Source: JACVRW01 sp963746825 (GTDB lineage Bacteria > Actinomycetota > Thermoleophilia > Solirubrobacterales > Thermoleophilaceae). Taken from it: a stretch of DNA of 64,000 bases. The notes beneath the pieces were generated by a model that was given only the letters and a program-made list of their open reading frames with translations, ran no database searches and was not told the origin of the DNA. The first letter of the stretch is position 1. Every line of letters begins with the position of its first letter. The DNA lies in assembly GCA_963746825.1 (NCBI GenBank), contig CAVVCU010000007.1:434001-498000 (forward strand), given 5' to 3'. Positions 49,420-57,517 of the stretch are shown piece after piece. Made by a program: the position numbers and the translations under genes.

Positions 49420-50195
49420 CGGCGGGTGAACAGCGGCAGGGCCAGGCCCATCAGCGCGCCGGCCAGCCCGCCGCCGACGGCGGCGCCGATGTTCGCCGTC
49501 TCCTCGGCCACCGAGAGAAGCACGAGCACGATGGCGACCACGTACACGCCCAGCAGATCGTTGTCGCGGTCCTCGCCTCTGCGCGCCGCCAGCCGGTCGT
49601 CCACCAGCCAGGCGCACAGCAGGCCGAGTGCCGCGCCGTTGGCGCCGAACACCAAGAAGCCCTCGGTGCTCTCGAACAGCGGAGGGGTCTCGGCAAAGGC
49701 CACCAGCGCCATGCCGGCGGCGCCCGAGAGCACGAACACCGCCACCACGGGGAAGGGGCCGAAGCGGCGCTCGATCATCGTGCCGAAGATGCCCGTGGCC
49801 ACGAGCGCGACGAAGGCGTAGCCGATCTTGTCGGCGAACAGGAAGGGGGAGGCGAAGTAGCGCCACACCTCCTCGGCCAGCGGGACGGTCAGGTAGCCGA
49901 GGTCGAGGGACGGGTCCGCCCGCCAGACCAGGGCCGAGAGCAGGCACACGACGATCAGCGCCAACGTCGCGTACGGGCGTGTGTCGGGCGCCACCCCGGC
50001 GATCTCGTCGCTGCGCAGGCGCGGCAGCGTGGGCCGGCGCATGCGTTTCTTTGCCTGCGGTTCCCCGTCGGCCTTGCGGTCGAGCTTGGGCGCCCGCTTT
50101 CGCACCCGCTGACCGCAGTACGGGCACTCGGTCACATACGGGCTGACCTCCGACCCGCAGTTCCGGCAGACGACGAACAGGTCCGGCTGAGACAC
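49416..50195 (-). CDS. Zinc-ribbon rhomboid-like membrane protein, apparently catalytically dead
   Basis: A 259-residue protein. The N-terminal zinc ribbon has CxxC pairs at Cys10/13 and Cys24/27, followed by a basic linker and about six transmembrane helices in rhomboid order (TIEVWRYFASPFLFAD-like region, GTMIERRFGPFPVV). The active-site motif GxSG reads GANG, with Asn186 in place of the serine, and the last-helix His is also replaced (ANIGAAVGG). Both catalytic residues are lost, so it should be a pseudoprotease acting by binding. TACCCT lies seven bases before the GTG start. It is coupled to the small helical gene downstream. Confidence 0.8.
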   Translation of the reverse strand: MSQPDLFVVCRNCGSEVSPYVTECPYCGQRVRKRAPKLDRKADGEPQAKKRMRRPTLPRLRSDEIAGVAPDTRPYATLALIVVCLLSALVWRADPSLDLGYLTVPLAEEVWRYFASPFLFADKIGYAFVALVATGIFGTMIERRFGPFPVVAVFVLSGAAGMALVAFAETPPLFESTEGFLVFGANGAALGLLCAWLVDDRLAARRGEDRDNDLLGVYVVAIVLVLLSVAEETANIGAAVGGGLAGALMGLALPLFTRR

Positions 50196-50212
50196 TGCTC
50201 TCAGGGTACCCG

Positions 50213-51349
50213 TCAGTCGTTGGCCGCCTCAGCGGGCTCCGGCACAGTGGCGTCGACCACCTCGCGAACGACCTCGCGCAGGTCGTGGTTGGTGTCGTAG
50301 ACCTTGTGCTGGCGCGCTGAGCCCGTGCCGTTCTCGAGGATGTCCTCCAGGGCCTCGAAGTCCGAGGCCGAGCCGAGCTCCTCGGCGTGAGGGCGCAGGC
50401 GGTCCATAAGCCGGCGGGCGAGGTCGGGCACCGAGATCCGGTCGCGCATCGGCAGGTCGACGAGCTCACCGTCGAGCCCGTGGCGCGCGGCGATCCATTT
50501 GTTCTCGTCCAGCATCTCGTAGGGGTAGCGCGAGAGCTCCTTGCCCGCCTCGAAGTGCTCGGCCAGCTCCTTCACCATCGCCTGGATGAGAGCGGCAAAG
50601 CCGATCGTGTGCTCCACCCGGGTCTGAGAGTCCATCGCGCGGATCTCGACCGTGCCGAAGTTGGGATGCGGGCGGACGTCGTACCACTGGTAGGTGTAGT
50701 CGCGAATGACCTTTGAGTCGACCATGAAGTCCATGCGCGCCGCCCAGTCGGCGAAGTCGTCGTAGCGCGGCGGGATGCCCACGCGCGGGAAGGCGCGGAA
50801 GATCGGCGTGCGGGTCGACTCGAGGCCGGTCACCTGGCCGCGCCAGAAGGGCGAGTTGGCCGACAGGGCGAGCAGCAGCGGCACGTGCACGCGCATGCCG
50901 TTGGCCACGTGGACGGCCTTGTCGGCGTCGTCGAGGCCCACGTGCACGTGGATGCCGAAGATGATCTCCTGACGTGCCACGAACTGGAGGTCGGCGATCA
51001 GGTCTCGGTAGCGCGGGTGGGCCACCACGCGCTGGTCCTCCCACATCGCGAACGGGTGGGTGCCCGCGGAGCCGATCGCGAGCCCACGCTCCGCCGCCGC
51101 CTGCTGCGCGAGACGCCGCAGTGAACGCAGCTGCAGCCCCGCCTCGGTGGTGTCCCGGCAGGGCGCCGTGGCGATCTCGCACACGGACTCCATCAGCTCC
51201 TGCTTGATCTCCCCGTCCCTGGGGACATCGGCGAGCGCGTCCAGCAACCCCTCGATCGAGCTGGTGAGGTCGAGGGTCTCCCCGTCGACGATCATGAGCT
51301 CCTCCTCCACGCCGATCGTGTAGGAGGGACCCGTAAAACGGTGCTCCAC
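50213..51349 (-). CDS. Glutamate-cysteine ligase-like carboxylate-amine ligase (YbdK family)
   Basis: ATP-dependent ligase of the GCS2 family, 378 residues. IGVEEELMIVDGETLDLTSS, ELMESVCEIATAPC, GTHPFAMWEDQRVVAHPRY, FGIHVHVGLDDADKAVHVAN and VEIRAMDSQTRVEHTIG are typical. Such proteins make gamma-glutamylcysteine in some actinobacteria, but many members have other or unknown substrates. The GTG start follows TAGGAT by nine bases. It is divergent from the DUF2090 aldolase, separated by about 50 bases, so they may share control. Confidence 0.85.
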   Translation of the reverse strand: MEHRFTGPSYTIGVEEELMIVDGETLDLTSSIEGLLDALADVPRDGEIKQELMESVCEIATAPCRDTTEAGLQLRSLRRLAQQAAAERGLAIGSAGTHPFAMWEDQRVVAHPRYRDLIADLQFVARQEIIFGIHVHVGLDDADKAVHVANGMRVHVPLLLALSANSPFWRGQVTGLESTRTPIFRAFPRVGIPPRYDDFADWAARMDFMVDSKVIRDYTYQWYDVRPHPNFGTVEIRAMDSQTRVEHTIGFAALIQAMVKELAEHFEAGKELSRYPYEMLDENKWIAARHGLDGELVDLPMRDRISVPDLARRLMDRLRPHAEELGSASDFEALEDILENGTGSARQHKVYDTNHDLREVVREVVDATVPEPAEAAND

Positions 51350-51400
51350 GGCGGTGATCCTAGTCGGGGATAGCGACGGTGAAACGGGTATAACCCCTTC

Positions 51401-52333
51401 ATGGCTCTTGGTTATGACGGCAAGCTCTACATCCTCGCGTTCGATCACCGCGGCTCGTTCCAGAAGAAGATGTTCGGAATCGAGGGCGATCCCACCGAGG
51501 AGGAGACGGAGAAGATCGCCGACGCGAAGCACCTGATCTTCGAAGGGATGCTCAAGGCGGTCGACGCCGGGGTGGATCCCGAGAGGACCGGCGTGCTGGT
51601 GGACGAGCAGTTCGGCGCCCCCACGAACGTGCCCGGTGAGGCCAAGGAGCGCGGGCTGCTGCTCTCGATGCCGGTGGAGAAGTCGGGCCAGAACGAGTTC
51701 GACTTCGACTACGGCGACGACTTCGGCGCCCACATCGAGGAGTTCGATCCGCTCTTCTCCAAGGTTCTCGTGCGCTACAACCCCGAGGGAGACGCCGAGA
51801 TGAACGCGCGCCAGGTCGAGCGCCTGAAGCGGCTTTCCGACTGGCTTCACGAGAACGATCGGCTGTTCCTGTTCGAATTGCTCGTGCCGGCCGAGGACGA
51901 GCAGCTCGAGAAGGTCGATGGCGACACCGACCGCTTCGACGCCGAGCTGCGCCCCGACCTGATGATCAAGACCATCGAGGTGTTCCAGGACGCCGGCGTG
52001 GAGGCCGACGTCTGGAAGATCGAGGGGATCGACACCCAGGAGGACTGTGAGCGCATCGTCGAGGCCGCGCGCCGGGACGGCCGCGACGGCGTGATCTGCG
52101 TGGTGCTGGGCCGCGGGGCCAACGACGACAAGGTCGATCACTGGCTGCGCCAGGGCGCTCCGGTCGAGGGCTACGCCGGATTCGCCATCGGCCGGACCAT
52201 CTGGTGGGACGCCCTCAAGGGCTTCCTCGACGGCGACCTCGAGCGTGAGGATGCCGCGCAGCAGATAGCGGACAACTACCTGCGTTTCGTCAAGGTCTAC
52301 GACGAGGCGGCGAAGGAAACGGCCACTGCGTGA
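51401..52333 (+). CDS. DUF2090 / IolC-C-terminal-type aldolase
   Basis: A 310-residue TIM-barrel protein: LYILAFDHRGSFQKKMFGI, VLVDEQFGAPTNVPGEAKER, LMIKTIEVFQDAGVEADVWK and VCVVLGRGANDDKVDHWL fit DUF2090, the domain fused to IolC in some inositol operons and acting as 2-deoxy-5-keto-gluconate-6-phosphate aldolase. Here it is a stand-alone protein with no inositol genes nearby, so the substrate may differ. TATAAC ends six bases before the ATG (leaderless). It overlaps the next small gene by GTGA if that gene starts early. Confidence 0.82.
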   Translation: MALGYDGKLYILAFDHRGSFQKKMFGIEGDPTEEETEKIADAKHLIFEGMLKAVDAGVDPERTGVLVDEQFGAPTNVPGEAKERGLLLSMPVEKSGQNEFDFDYGDDFGAHIEEFDPLFSKVLVRYNPEGDAEMNARQVERLKRLSDWLHENDRLFLFELLVPAEDEQLEKVDGDTDRFDAELRPDLMIKTIEVFQDAGVEADVWKIEGIDTQEDCERIVEAARRDGRDGVICVVLGRGANDDKVDHWLRQGAPVEGYAGFAIGRTIWWDALKGFLDGDLEREDAAQQIADNYLRFVKVYDEAAKETATA

Positions 52334-52398
52334 GCGCCCTCAGGGAGCGGCGCTGGCGGGCGGCCGACCCAAAGGCCACTGGTAGCCTTCCGGCCAGT

Positions 52399-52638
52399 AT
52401 GCGGATGCGGCAGTCGATCGCCCAGTTCGAGGAAGCCTTCCGCGAGGAGGCGGCCGAATCGGTCGTACGCCGGGAGAGCCTGCGCAAGCAGTCGGCCCAG
52501 CGCGCGCGGGTCCGCCGCGTCCGGCGCAGTCGCAAGCACGGCAAGTTTCGCTTCGCCCTGCTCGCGCTCTCGATCGTGGCCACCGCGGTGATCGTCACGA
52601 TCGTGATGTTCGAGACGCTGGCGATGCTGGTGGGCTAG
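52399..52638 (+). CDS. Small basic single-span membrane protein
   Basis: A 79-residue protein: SIAQFEEAFREEAAESVVRR, a very arginine-rich stretch, then one C-terminal helix (FALLALSIVATAVIVTIVMF). The ATG at 52399 is chosen because TAGCCT lies ten bases upstream; an in-frame GTG at 52330 overlaps the aldolase stop (GTGA) and would add 23 residues. The function is unknown. The positive charge before the helix predicts a cytoplasmic N-terminus. Confidence 0.6.
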   Translation: MRMRQSIAQFEEAFREEAAESVVRRESLRKQSAQRARVRRVRRSRKHGKFRFALLALSIVATAVIVTIVMFETLAMLVG

Positions 52639-52657
52639 AGCCCACCGCCCGAGCCCG

Positions 52658-52852
52658 CTAGACCACTTCCTCCGCCGTACCCGCGGCGCGATCCTTCTGG
52701 ATCTCGACGTAGACCTCCTTGCGGAACACGGGCACCGATCGCGGTGCCTCGATGCCGATCCTCACTTTTTCACCCATGACCGCCAAGACCGAGATCTCGA
52801 TCTCGTCACCGATCATGATCGATTGACTGCTCTTACGCGTTAGGACGAGCAC
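52658..52852 (-). CDS. csrA: Carbon storage regulator CsrA
   Basis: A 64-residue RNA-binding regulator. VLTRKSSQSIMIGDEIEISV, LAVMGEKVRIGIEAPRSVPV and FRKEVYVEIQ are the canonical CsrA strands, including the RNA-contacting residues of the last strand. The GTG start is preceded by GGGAGG. CsrA is rare in actinobacteria and usually controls carbon flow or flagellar genes by masking ribosome sites. No flagellar genes or FliW are visible here, so its targets are unknown. Confidence 0.93.
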   Translation of the reverse strand: MLVLTRKSSQSIMIGDEIEISVLAVMGEKVRIGIEAPRSVPVFRKEVYVEIQKDRAAGTAEEVV

Positions 52853-53001
52853 GTCCGTGGCCTCCCATGCCTGGACTGCGAAGAACCCCCCTGCTGAAAC
52901 TCCAATATCGCAAGCAACTGGCAAACGCGCAATGGGCAACCGTCTGAACGCAGCCGTACGGCGGGTTGCGGACGCCTTTGATTGCTAGTCTCCGCCGCCG
53001 T

Positions 53002-53592
53002 TTGGCACGCAGATCGCTCAAGCCCCAGCTCAACCAGATTCGGACCTGGGTGCGGCAGGGCCGCACCGACGCATGGATCGCCCACCAGCTCGAGGTCTCG
53101 GTGGGCGACATCCGGTCGTTCAAGCGCGAGCACGAGCTCGTGCCGGATGAGGGCGGCAACGGCGACGAGGGCGTCTCGATCCCCTCAGGCGACGAGGAGC
53201 TCGACCTGCGCGCCGAGGACGACGCGCGCGTGGCCGCGGCGCTCGAGGCCGAGCAGGAGGACGAGGAAGAGGTAGAGGAAGAGGACGGGGGCGAGGAGGA
53301 CGCCGCCGCCGACGGCCAGCCCGAGGCCGACGACGACAAGCCGAGGCGACGCCGTCGTGGACGCCGCGGCGGGCGGGGCCGCCGGCGCACCAAGGGCAAG
53401 GACCTCGAGGGAACGTTCGATCACGGCAGCGAGGGCTACGGCCTCTGGCTCGATCCGGCGATCCAGGACGATGCCGTCTACGCCGAGCACTGGGCCGGCC
53501 ACCGCTCGGTGACCGTGAGCGTCGAGCCGGAGCGGATCGTGATCATCCGCGCGGGTGAGGGCGCCGGCGACGACGAAGAGGACGACGACTAG
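53002..53592 (+). CDS. Putative nucleic-acid-binding protein with acidic and arginine-rich regions
   Basis: A 196-residue protein. An N-terminal helix-turn-helix-like part (LKPQLNQIRTWVRQGRTDAW, HQLEVSVGDIRSFKREHEL) is followed by about 55 very acidic residues, an Arg/Gly block (RRRRRGRRGGRGRRRTKG) and a small beta-rich domain (GSEGYGLWLDP, YAEHWAGHRSVTVSVEPERI). Alternating acid and RGG-type blocks suggest RNA or DNA binding. TTG 53002 follows TAGTCT by ten bases. It is divergent from csrA. No known family name can be given. Confidence 0.65.
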   Translation: MARRSLKPQLNQIRTWVRQGRTDAWIAHQLEVSVGDIRSFKREHELVPDEGGNGDEGVSIPSGDEELDLRAEDDARVAAALEAEQEDEEEVEEEDGGEEDAAADGQPEADDDKPRRRRRGRRGGRGRRRTKGKDLEGTFDHGSEGYGLWLDPAIQDDAVYAEHWAGHRSVTVSVEPERIVIIRAGEGAGDDEEDDD

Positions 53593-53604
53593 CGCTCAGT
53601 CGCG

Positions 53605-53931
53605 CTAGGGCTTGCTGTGGCGCTCGCGCGCCACGCCGCCCGCGTAGTTCGAGGCCTCGCGGGCGTAGCGGGCGAAGGCGGCGTCCACCACCGCGGCGGA
53701 GTCGGTCCCCGCGCCCTGGCGGTCGGCCAGCTCGGTGGCCCAGTCGGTGGTCTCGCCGTAGAGGTCGGCCAGCTCGTCGAGCACGAAGCTAGAGCCCAGC
53801 CGGCGGCGCAGCTCCTCGACCACGAAGCCGGCCGCCCGTTCGAGATCGGCGCGCGCCGGGTCGGGCGTTGCCGCGAGGCGGGCCTCGCCTTCTCGCCATT
53901 GGTACAGCGCGTTCTCCAGGGCGTAGGGCAC
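53605..53931 (-). CDS. Small conserved-type protein of unknown function
   Basis: A 108-residue soluble, helical protein: YALENALYQWREGEARLAAT, FVVEELRRRLGSSFVLDELA, then AAFARYAREASNYAGG. No domain is recognised. The GTG at 53931 starts right before the first helix and lies ten bases after TACCTT. It is divergent from the divIC gene. Confidence 0.6.
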   Translation of the reverse strand: MPYALENALYQWREGEARLAATPDPARADLERAAGFVVEELRRRLGSSFVLDELADLYGETTDWATELADRQGAGTDSAAVVDAAFARYAREASNYAGGVARERHSKP

Positions 53932-53984
53932 GGGCGGCAAAGGTAGCGGCAGGAGCAGGCGACGACGCGCCGAACCGGAACCTG

Positions 53985-54281
53985 ATGGCCCCTCGCCGCC
54001 GCACGAGCATCCGCTGGGACCGGGTGGGAAGGCTTGCCCTGCTGGGCACGCTCTTCGTGATCCTGATGCTGTACATCTCCCCGGCCAAGCACTGGTGGGA
54101 GCAGTCGCGCACCTCCAACGCGCAGGAGCAGGAGCTCGAGGACCTCACGAACGAGAACCGCGGGCTCAAGGACCGCGTAAAGGCTCTGCGCGACCCGGGC
54201 GCCCTCGAGCGCGAGGCGCGCCGCCTCGGGATGGTCCGCCAGGGCGAGCGGGCCTACGTGATCGAGGGCCTCCCCGAGTAG
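53985..54281 (+). CDS. Septum formation initiator (FtsB/DivIC-like)
   Basis: A 98-residue bitopic division protein: basic N-terminus, one transmembrane helix (LALLGTLFVILMLYI) and an extracytoplasmic coiled coil (EQELEDLTNENRGLKDRVKA) ending in the family pattern DPGALEREARRLGMVRQGE. It links FtsQ and FtsL in the divisome. Position next to eno is the usual actinobacterial arrangement. It is convergent with eno here, ending about 20 bases from it. Confidence 0.88.
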   Translation: MAPRRRTSIRWDRVGRLALLGTLFVILMLYISPAKHWWEQSRTSNAQEQELEDLTNENRGLKDRVKALRDPGALEREARRLGMVRQGERAYVIEGLPE

Positions 54282-54301
54282 GGCAGCCGGGAGGCCGGCG
54301 C

Positions 54302-55576
54302 TCAGGCCCGGAACGCGCTGCGGCCCGGGTACGTCGCGTCCGCCCCCAGCGCCTCCTCGATCCGCAGCAGCTGGTTGTACTTCGCCGTGCGGTCCGAGCG
54401 TGATGGCGCGCCGGTCTTGATCTGCCCACAGCCGGTGGCCACGGCCAGGTCGGCTATCGCCGTGTCCTCCGTCTCACCCGAGCGGTGGGACATCACCGCC
54501 GTGTAGCCCGCCTCGTTGGCCATCCGCACCGCGTCGAGGGTCTCGGTCAGCGTGCCGATCTGGTTGACCTTGACGAGGATCGAGTTGCCCACTCCGGACT
54601 CGATGCCCCGGCTAAGGCGCTCGGTGTTGGTCACGAACAGGTCGTCGCCCACCAGCTGGACGCGCTCGCCCAGCGCCTCGGTCAGCGCCCGCCAGCCCTC
54701 CCAGTCCTCCTCGTCCATCCCGTCCTCGATGGAGACGATGGGATAGCGCGAGGCGAGATCGCTCCACAGCTCGGCCATCCCGGCCGAATCGAGCGAGCGG
54801 CCCTCGTGCTCGAGCACGTAGGACCCGTCCTCGAAGATCTCGCTGGTGGCCGGGTCGAGGGCGATGGCCACGTCGTCGCCCGGCCGGTAGCCGGCGGCCT
54901 CGATGCCCTCGACCAGGGCCTCCAGGGCGGCCTCGTTGGAGTCGAGGTCAGGGGCGAACCCGCCCTCATCGCCCACCGCGGTGGCCAGCCCGCGCTCGTG
55001 CAGCGTTCGCTTGAGCGCGTGGAACACCTCGGCGCCCGTGCGCAGCGCCTCCGCGAAGCTCGGAGCCCCCACCGGCACGACCATGAACTCCTGAAAATCG
55101 ACCTTGTTGTCCGCGTGGGCGCCGCCGTTGAGCACGTTCATCATCGGCACGGGCAGCACGTGCGCCGCCTCCCCGCCCAGATAGCGCCACAGCGGCTGGC
55201 CCAGCTCAGCGGCCGCCGCCTGTGCGCCGGCCAGCGACACGCCGAGGATGGCGTTCGCCCCCAGGCGCGCCTTGTTGGGCGTGCCGTCGGCGTCGATCAT
55301 CGCGCGGTCGACGGCGGCCTGATCGGCGGCGTCGATGCCCCGTACCGCCTCGCCCAGCTCGCCGTTGACGTTGCCCACCGCCTGCGTCACGCCCTTGCCG
55401 GCCCAGGCGTCGCCGCCGTCGCGCAGCTCGACCGCCTCGAACTCCCCGGTCGAGGCCCCCGAGGGCACCGCCGCGCGCCCCGCCGCGCCCGACTTCAGCA
55501 CCACGTCAACCTCGACCGTGGGATTGCCGCGGCTGTCCAGTATCTGGCGCCCGTGGACCTTCTCGATCTCGCTCAA
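54302..55576 (-). CDS. eno: Enolase
   Basis: Glycolytic 2-phosphoglycerate dehydratase, 424 residues. IEKVHGRQILDSRGNPTVEV, VPSGASTGEFEAVELRDG, GDEGGFAPDL, SIEDGMDEEDWEGW and SHRSGETEDTAIADLAVATG cover the metal ligands, catalytic Lys/Glu and substrate loop. The TTG start overlaps the MazG stop (TTGA, 55573-55576), so it is co-translated with mazG. Length and motifs are normal. Confidence 0.97.
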   Translation of the reverse strand: MSEIEKVHGRQILDSRGNPTVEVDVVLKSGAAGRAAVPSGASTGEFEAVELRDGGDAWAGKGVTQAVGNVNGELGEAVRGIDAADQAAVDRAMIDADGTPNKARLGANAILGVSLAGAQAAAAELGQPLWRYLGGEAAHVLPVPMMNVLNGGAHADNKVDFQEFMVVPVGAPSFAEALRTGAEVFHALKRTLHERGLATAVGDEGGFAPDLDSNEAALEALVEGIEAAGYRPGDDVAIALDPATSEIFEDGSYVLEHEGRSLDSAGMAELWSDLASRYPIVSIEDGMDEEDWEGWRALTEALGERVQLVGDDLFVTNTERLSRGIESGVGNSILVKVNQIGTLTETLDAVRMANEAGYTAVMSHRSGETEDTAIADLAVATGCGQIKTGAPSRSDRTAKYNQLLRIEEALGADATYPGRSAFRA

Positions 55577-56178
55577 CTCGACTCAACCTCGTTCCGGAAA
55601 CGATCAGCAGCCTGACGCAGCGCCAGCTCGGGGTCGACGCCGGCCTCGGCCGCGTCGCGCACCGCGGCCAGCAGCCGCTCGCCCGGATCATCCCCCGGAC
55701 CGGCCCATTCGTGTCCTGCGCTTCGGGCGCGGCGGAGAATCTTCTTTGCGTAGAGCGTCGAGGGCAGGGTGGCCGGGATCGACCCGAACACCTCGCCGCC
55801 GCTCTCCACGTCGCGCTTGATCTGGTCCCAGTTGCGCACCACGTCGCGCGCCGTCTCGGCCTCGCGGTCTCCGAAGACGTGAGGGTGGCGGCGGATCAGC
55901 TTGGCTCGGCACGCCTCGGCCACCTCGGCCAGGCCGCCCGCGCCGCGCTCCTCGAGCAGCAGCGAGAGGAAGAAGACCTGGAACAGCACGTCGCCCAGCT
56001 CGTCGACCAGCTTGGCGTCGTCGCCCGAGTAGGCCGCGTCGGCGAGCTCGTAGGCCTCCTCGACCGTGTGGGGAACGATCGAGCGCTCGTCCTGCTCACG
56101 GTCCCACGGGCACTCCACGCGCAGGCGGCGGGTGATCTCGTCCAGCCGCGCAAGCGCGGCTGCGAGATGATCGTCCAC
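55573..56178 (-). CDS. mazG: MazG-type nucleoside triphosphate pyrophosphohydrolase
   Basis: House-cleaning enzyme that hydrolyses noncanonical NTPs to NMP and PPi. It has 201 residues with the catalytic helices ECPWDREQDERSIVPHTVEE, YELADA and LVDELGDVLFQVFFLSLLLE, and then HPHVFGDREAETARDVVRNW. Only one MazG domain is present, shorter than the E. coli tandem form. The GTG start is eight bases after the foldase stop. The gene order foldase-mazG-eno is typical for actinobacteria. Confidence 0.9.
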   Translation of the reverse strand: MDDHLAAALARLDEITRRLRVECPWDREQDERSIVPHTVEEAYELADAAYSGDDAKLVDELGDVLFQVFFLSLLLEERGAGGLAEVAEACRAKLIRRHPHVFGDREAETARDVVRNWDQIKRDVESGGEVFGSIPATLPSTLYAKKILRRARSAGHEWAGPGDDPGERLLAAVRDAAEAGVDPELALRQAADRFRNEVESS

Positions 56179-56186
56179 CGGCGGCG

Positions 56187-57371
56187 CTAGGGCTGCGGGT
56201 TCTCGGGGGTGGGCGCTTCCTGGGGCGCCTGCTGAGGCTGGGCGCCCGTGCCCGCGGGGTCCTGGGTGCGGCTTTCCTTCGGACCGTTCTTGCACTCGGG
56301 GATGCGGAAGTCCTCGGCGCAGTCGGTCTGCTCCTTGTACTCCTCGCGGAAGTCCTTGATGAACTTGTCGAGCGCCTTCTGCTGGCCCTCCTGGCGCAGC
56401 AGATTCTTGATCGTGTCCTTGGACTGCTCCAGCGACTGCTGCGAAGCGGGCGTGACCTTCTCGACCTCGAAGACGTACCAGCCGAACTGGGTCTTGACCG
56501 GGCCCTCGATGCTGCCCTTCTCGGCCGTGAAGGATGCGTCGTCGAGCGCCTTCTCCTGCTGGCCCTTGGCCACGGCCGGCAGACGGCCCGCCTGCGCCTT
56601 GGAGGCCTCGTCGATCGAGTACTCCTGGACCACCTGCTTCCAGGGGTCGCCGTCCTCGAGCGCCTGCTTGGCCTGGTTGGCCTTGGCCTCGTTCTTGGTC
56701 AACACCACCCGCAGGTCGCGGCGCTCGGGCTGAGCGAAGCGGTTCTGGTTCTTCTCGTAGTACTCCTGGATCTCCGCGTCGGTGACCTTCTGCGAGCCCT
56801 CGGTGACCTTCTTGGTGAGCTTCTGCTGGAGCTGATCGAGCTCGACGCGGAAGAGGATGTCCTCCTCGGACATGCCTGAGGTCTTGAGGAACTCGCTGTA
56901 GGCCTTGTCGGTCGGGAAGGCCTGCTTCTTCTGGTCCTCGAAGGACTTCGCGACCGCCTTCTCGGAGACGCTGATGTTCTGCTGGTCGGCCTCCTGCTGG
57001 ACCCACTCGGCCTGGATCAGGAACTGCATGACCTCGGTCTTGAGCTGGTCGTACTCCGCCTTGCACTGCTTCTTGAGCGCGGCGTCTGTGGGCTTGCTCT
57101 GTCCCTCGGGGGCCGGTGCCTTCTTCTTGGCCGCGACGCACTTGGCGTAGTCGGGCGGATCCGGCACTGCGGCCGCGGCACCCTGGGCCTGGCCCATCAC
57201 CGCGGTCTTCAGCCACTTGTCGAACTCGTCCTGAGTGATCTCCGAGTCGCCGACCTTGGCGACCGCACCGGTGGGGACGTCGTTGCCGCAACCGGCCACC
57301 GCCAGAGCGGTAAGGCCCACCAGGGCAAAGGCGAGCAGAGACTTGATCGAAGCGAGTGTCATCCAGGCCAT
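56187..57371 (-). CDS. Lipid-anchored parvulin-type peptidyl-prolyl isomerase (SurA/PrsA-like)
   Basis: Extracytoplasmic foldase, about 394 residues. The signal ends with lipobox ALAVAGC (Cys near residue 28). A SurA-like N-terminal region (AKVGDSEITQDEFDKWLKTA, EVMQFLIQAEWVQQEADQQN) is followed by a parvulin domain (RRDLRVVLTKNEAKANQAKQ, VQTEYSIDEASK-like, VKTQFGWYVFEVEKVTPAS) and a Pro/Gln-rich tail. Unusual cysteines (YAKCVAAKK, KKQCKAE, TDCAEDFRIPECKNG) suggest disulfides. It lies between mfd and mazG. The start is ATG 57371, or 57362. Confidence 0.85.
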   Translation of the reverse strand: MAWMTLASIKSLLAFALVGLTALAVAGCGNDVPTGAVAKVGDSEITQDEFDKWLKTAVMGQAQGAAAAVPDPPDYAKCVAAKKKAPAPEGQSKPTDAALKKQCKAEYDQLKTEVMQFLIQAEWVQQEADQQNISVSEKAVAKSFEDQKKQAFPTDKAYSEFLKTSGMSEEDILFRVELDQLQQKLTKKVTEGSQKVTDAEIQEYYEKNQNRFAQPERRDLRVVLTKNEAKANQAKQALEDGDPWKQVVQEYSIDEASKAQAGRLPAVAKGQQEKALDDASFTAEKGSIEGPVKTQFGWYVFEVEKVTPASQQSLEQSKDTIKNLLRQEGQQKALDKFIKDFREEYKEQTDCAEDFRIPECKNGPKESRTQDPAGTGAQPQQAPQEAPTPENPQP

Positions 57372-57517
57372 GTCTACTTCGGGGACGTAAAGCGCAGCTA
57401 AGCGGCCTCGGCGGCAGAGAGAAGCTCAGGCCGAAGCGGTTGCGAAGGGTAGCGAACGCTTTTGGACCTAGACCGGGCTTGCCGCAAGCACTCGGCTCGG
57501 CCGAGTGCGCGCGGACG

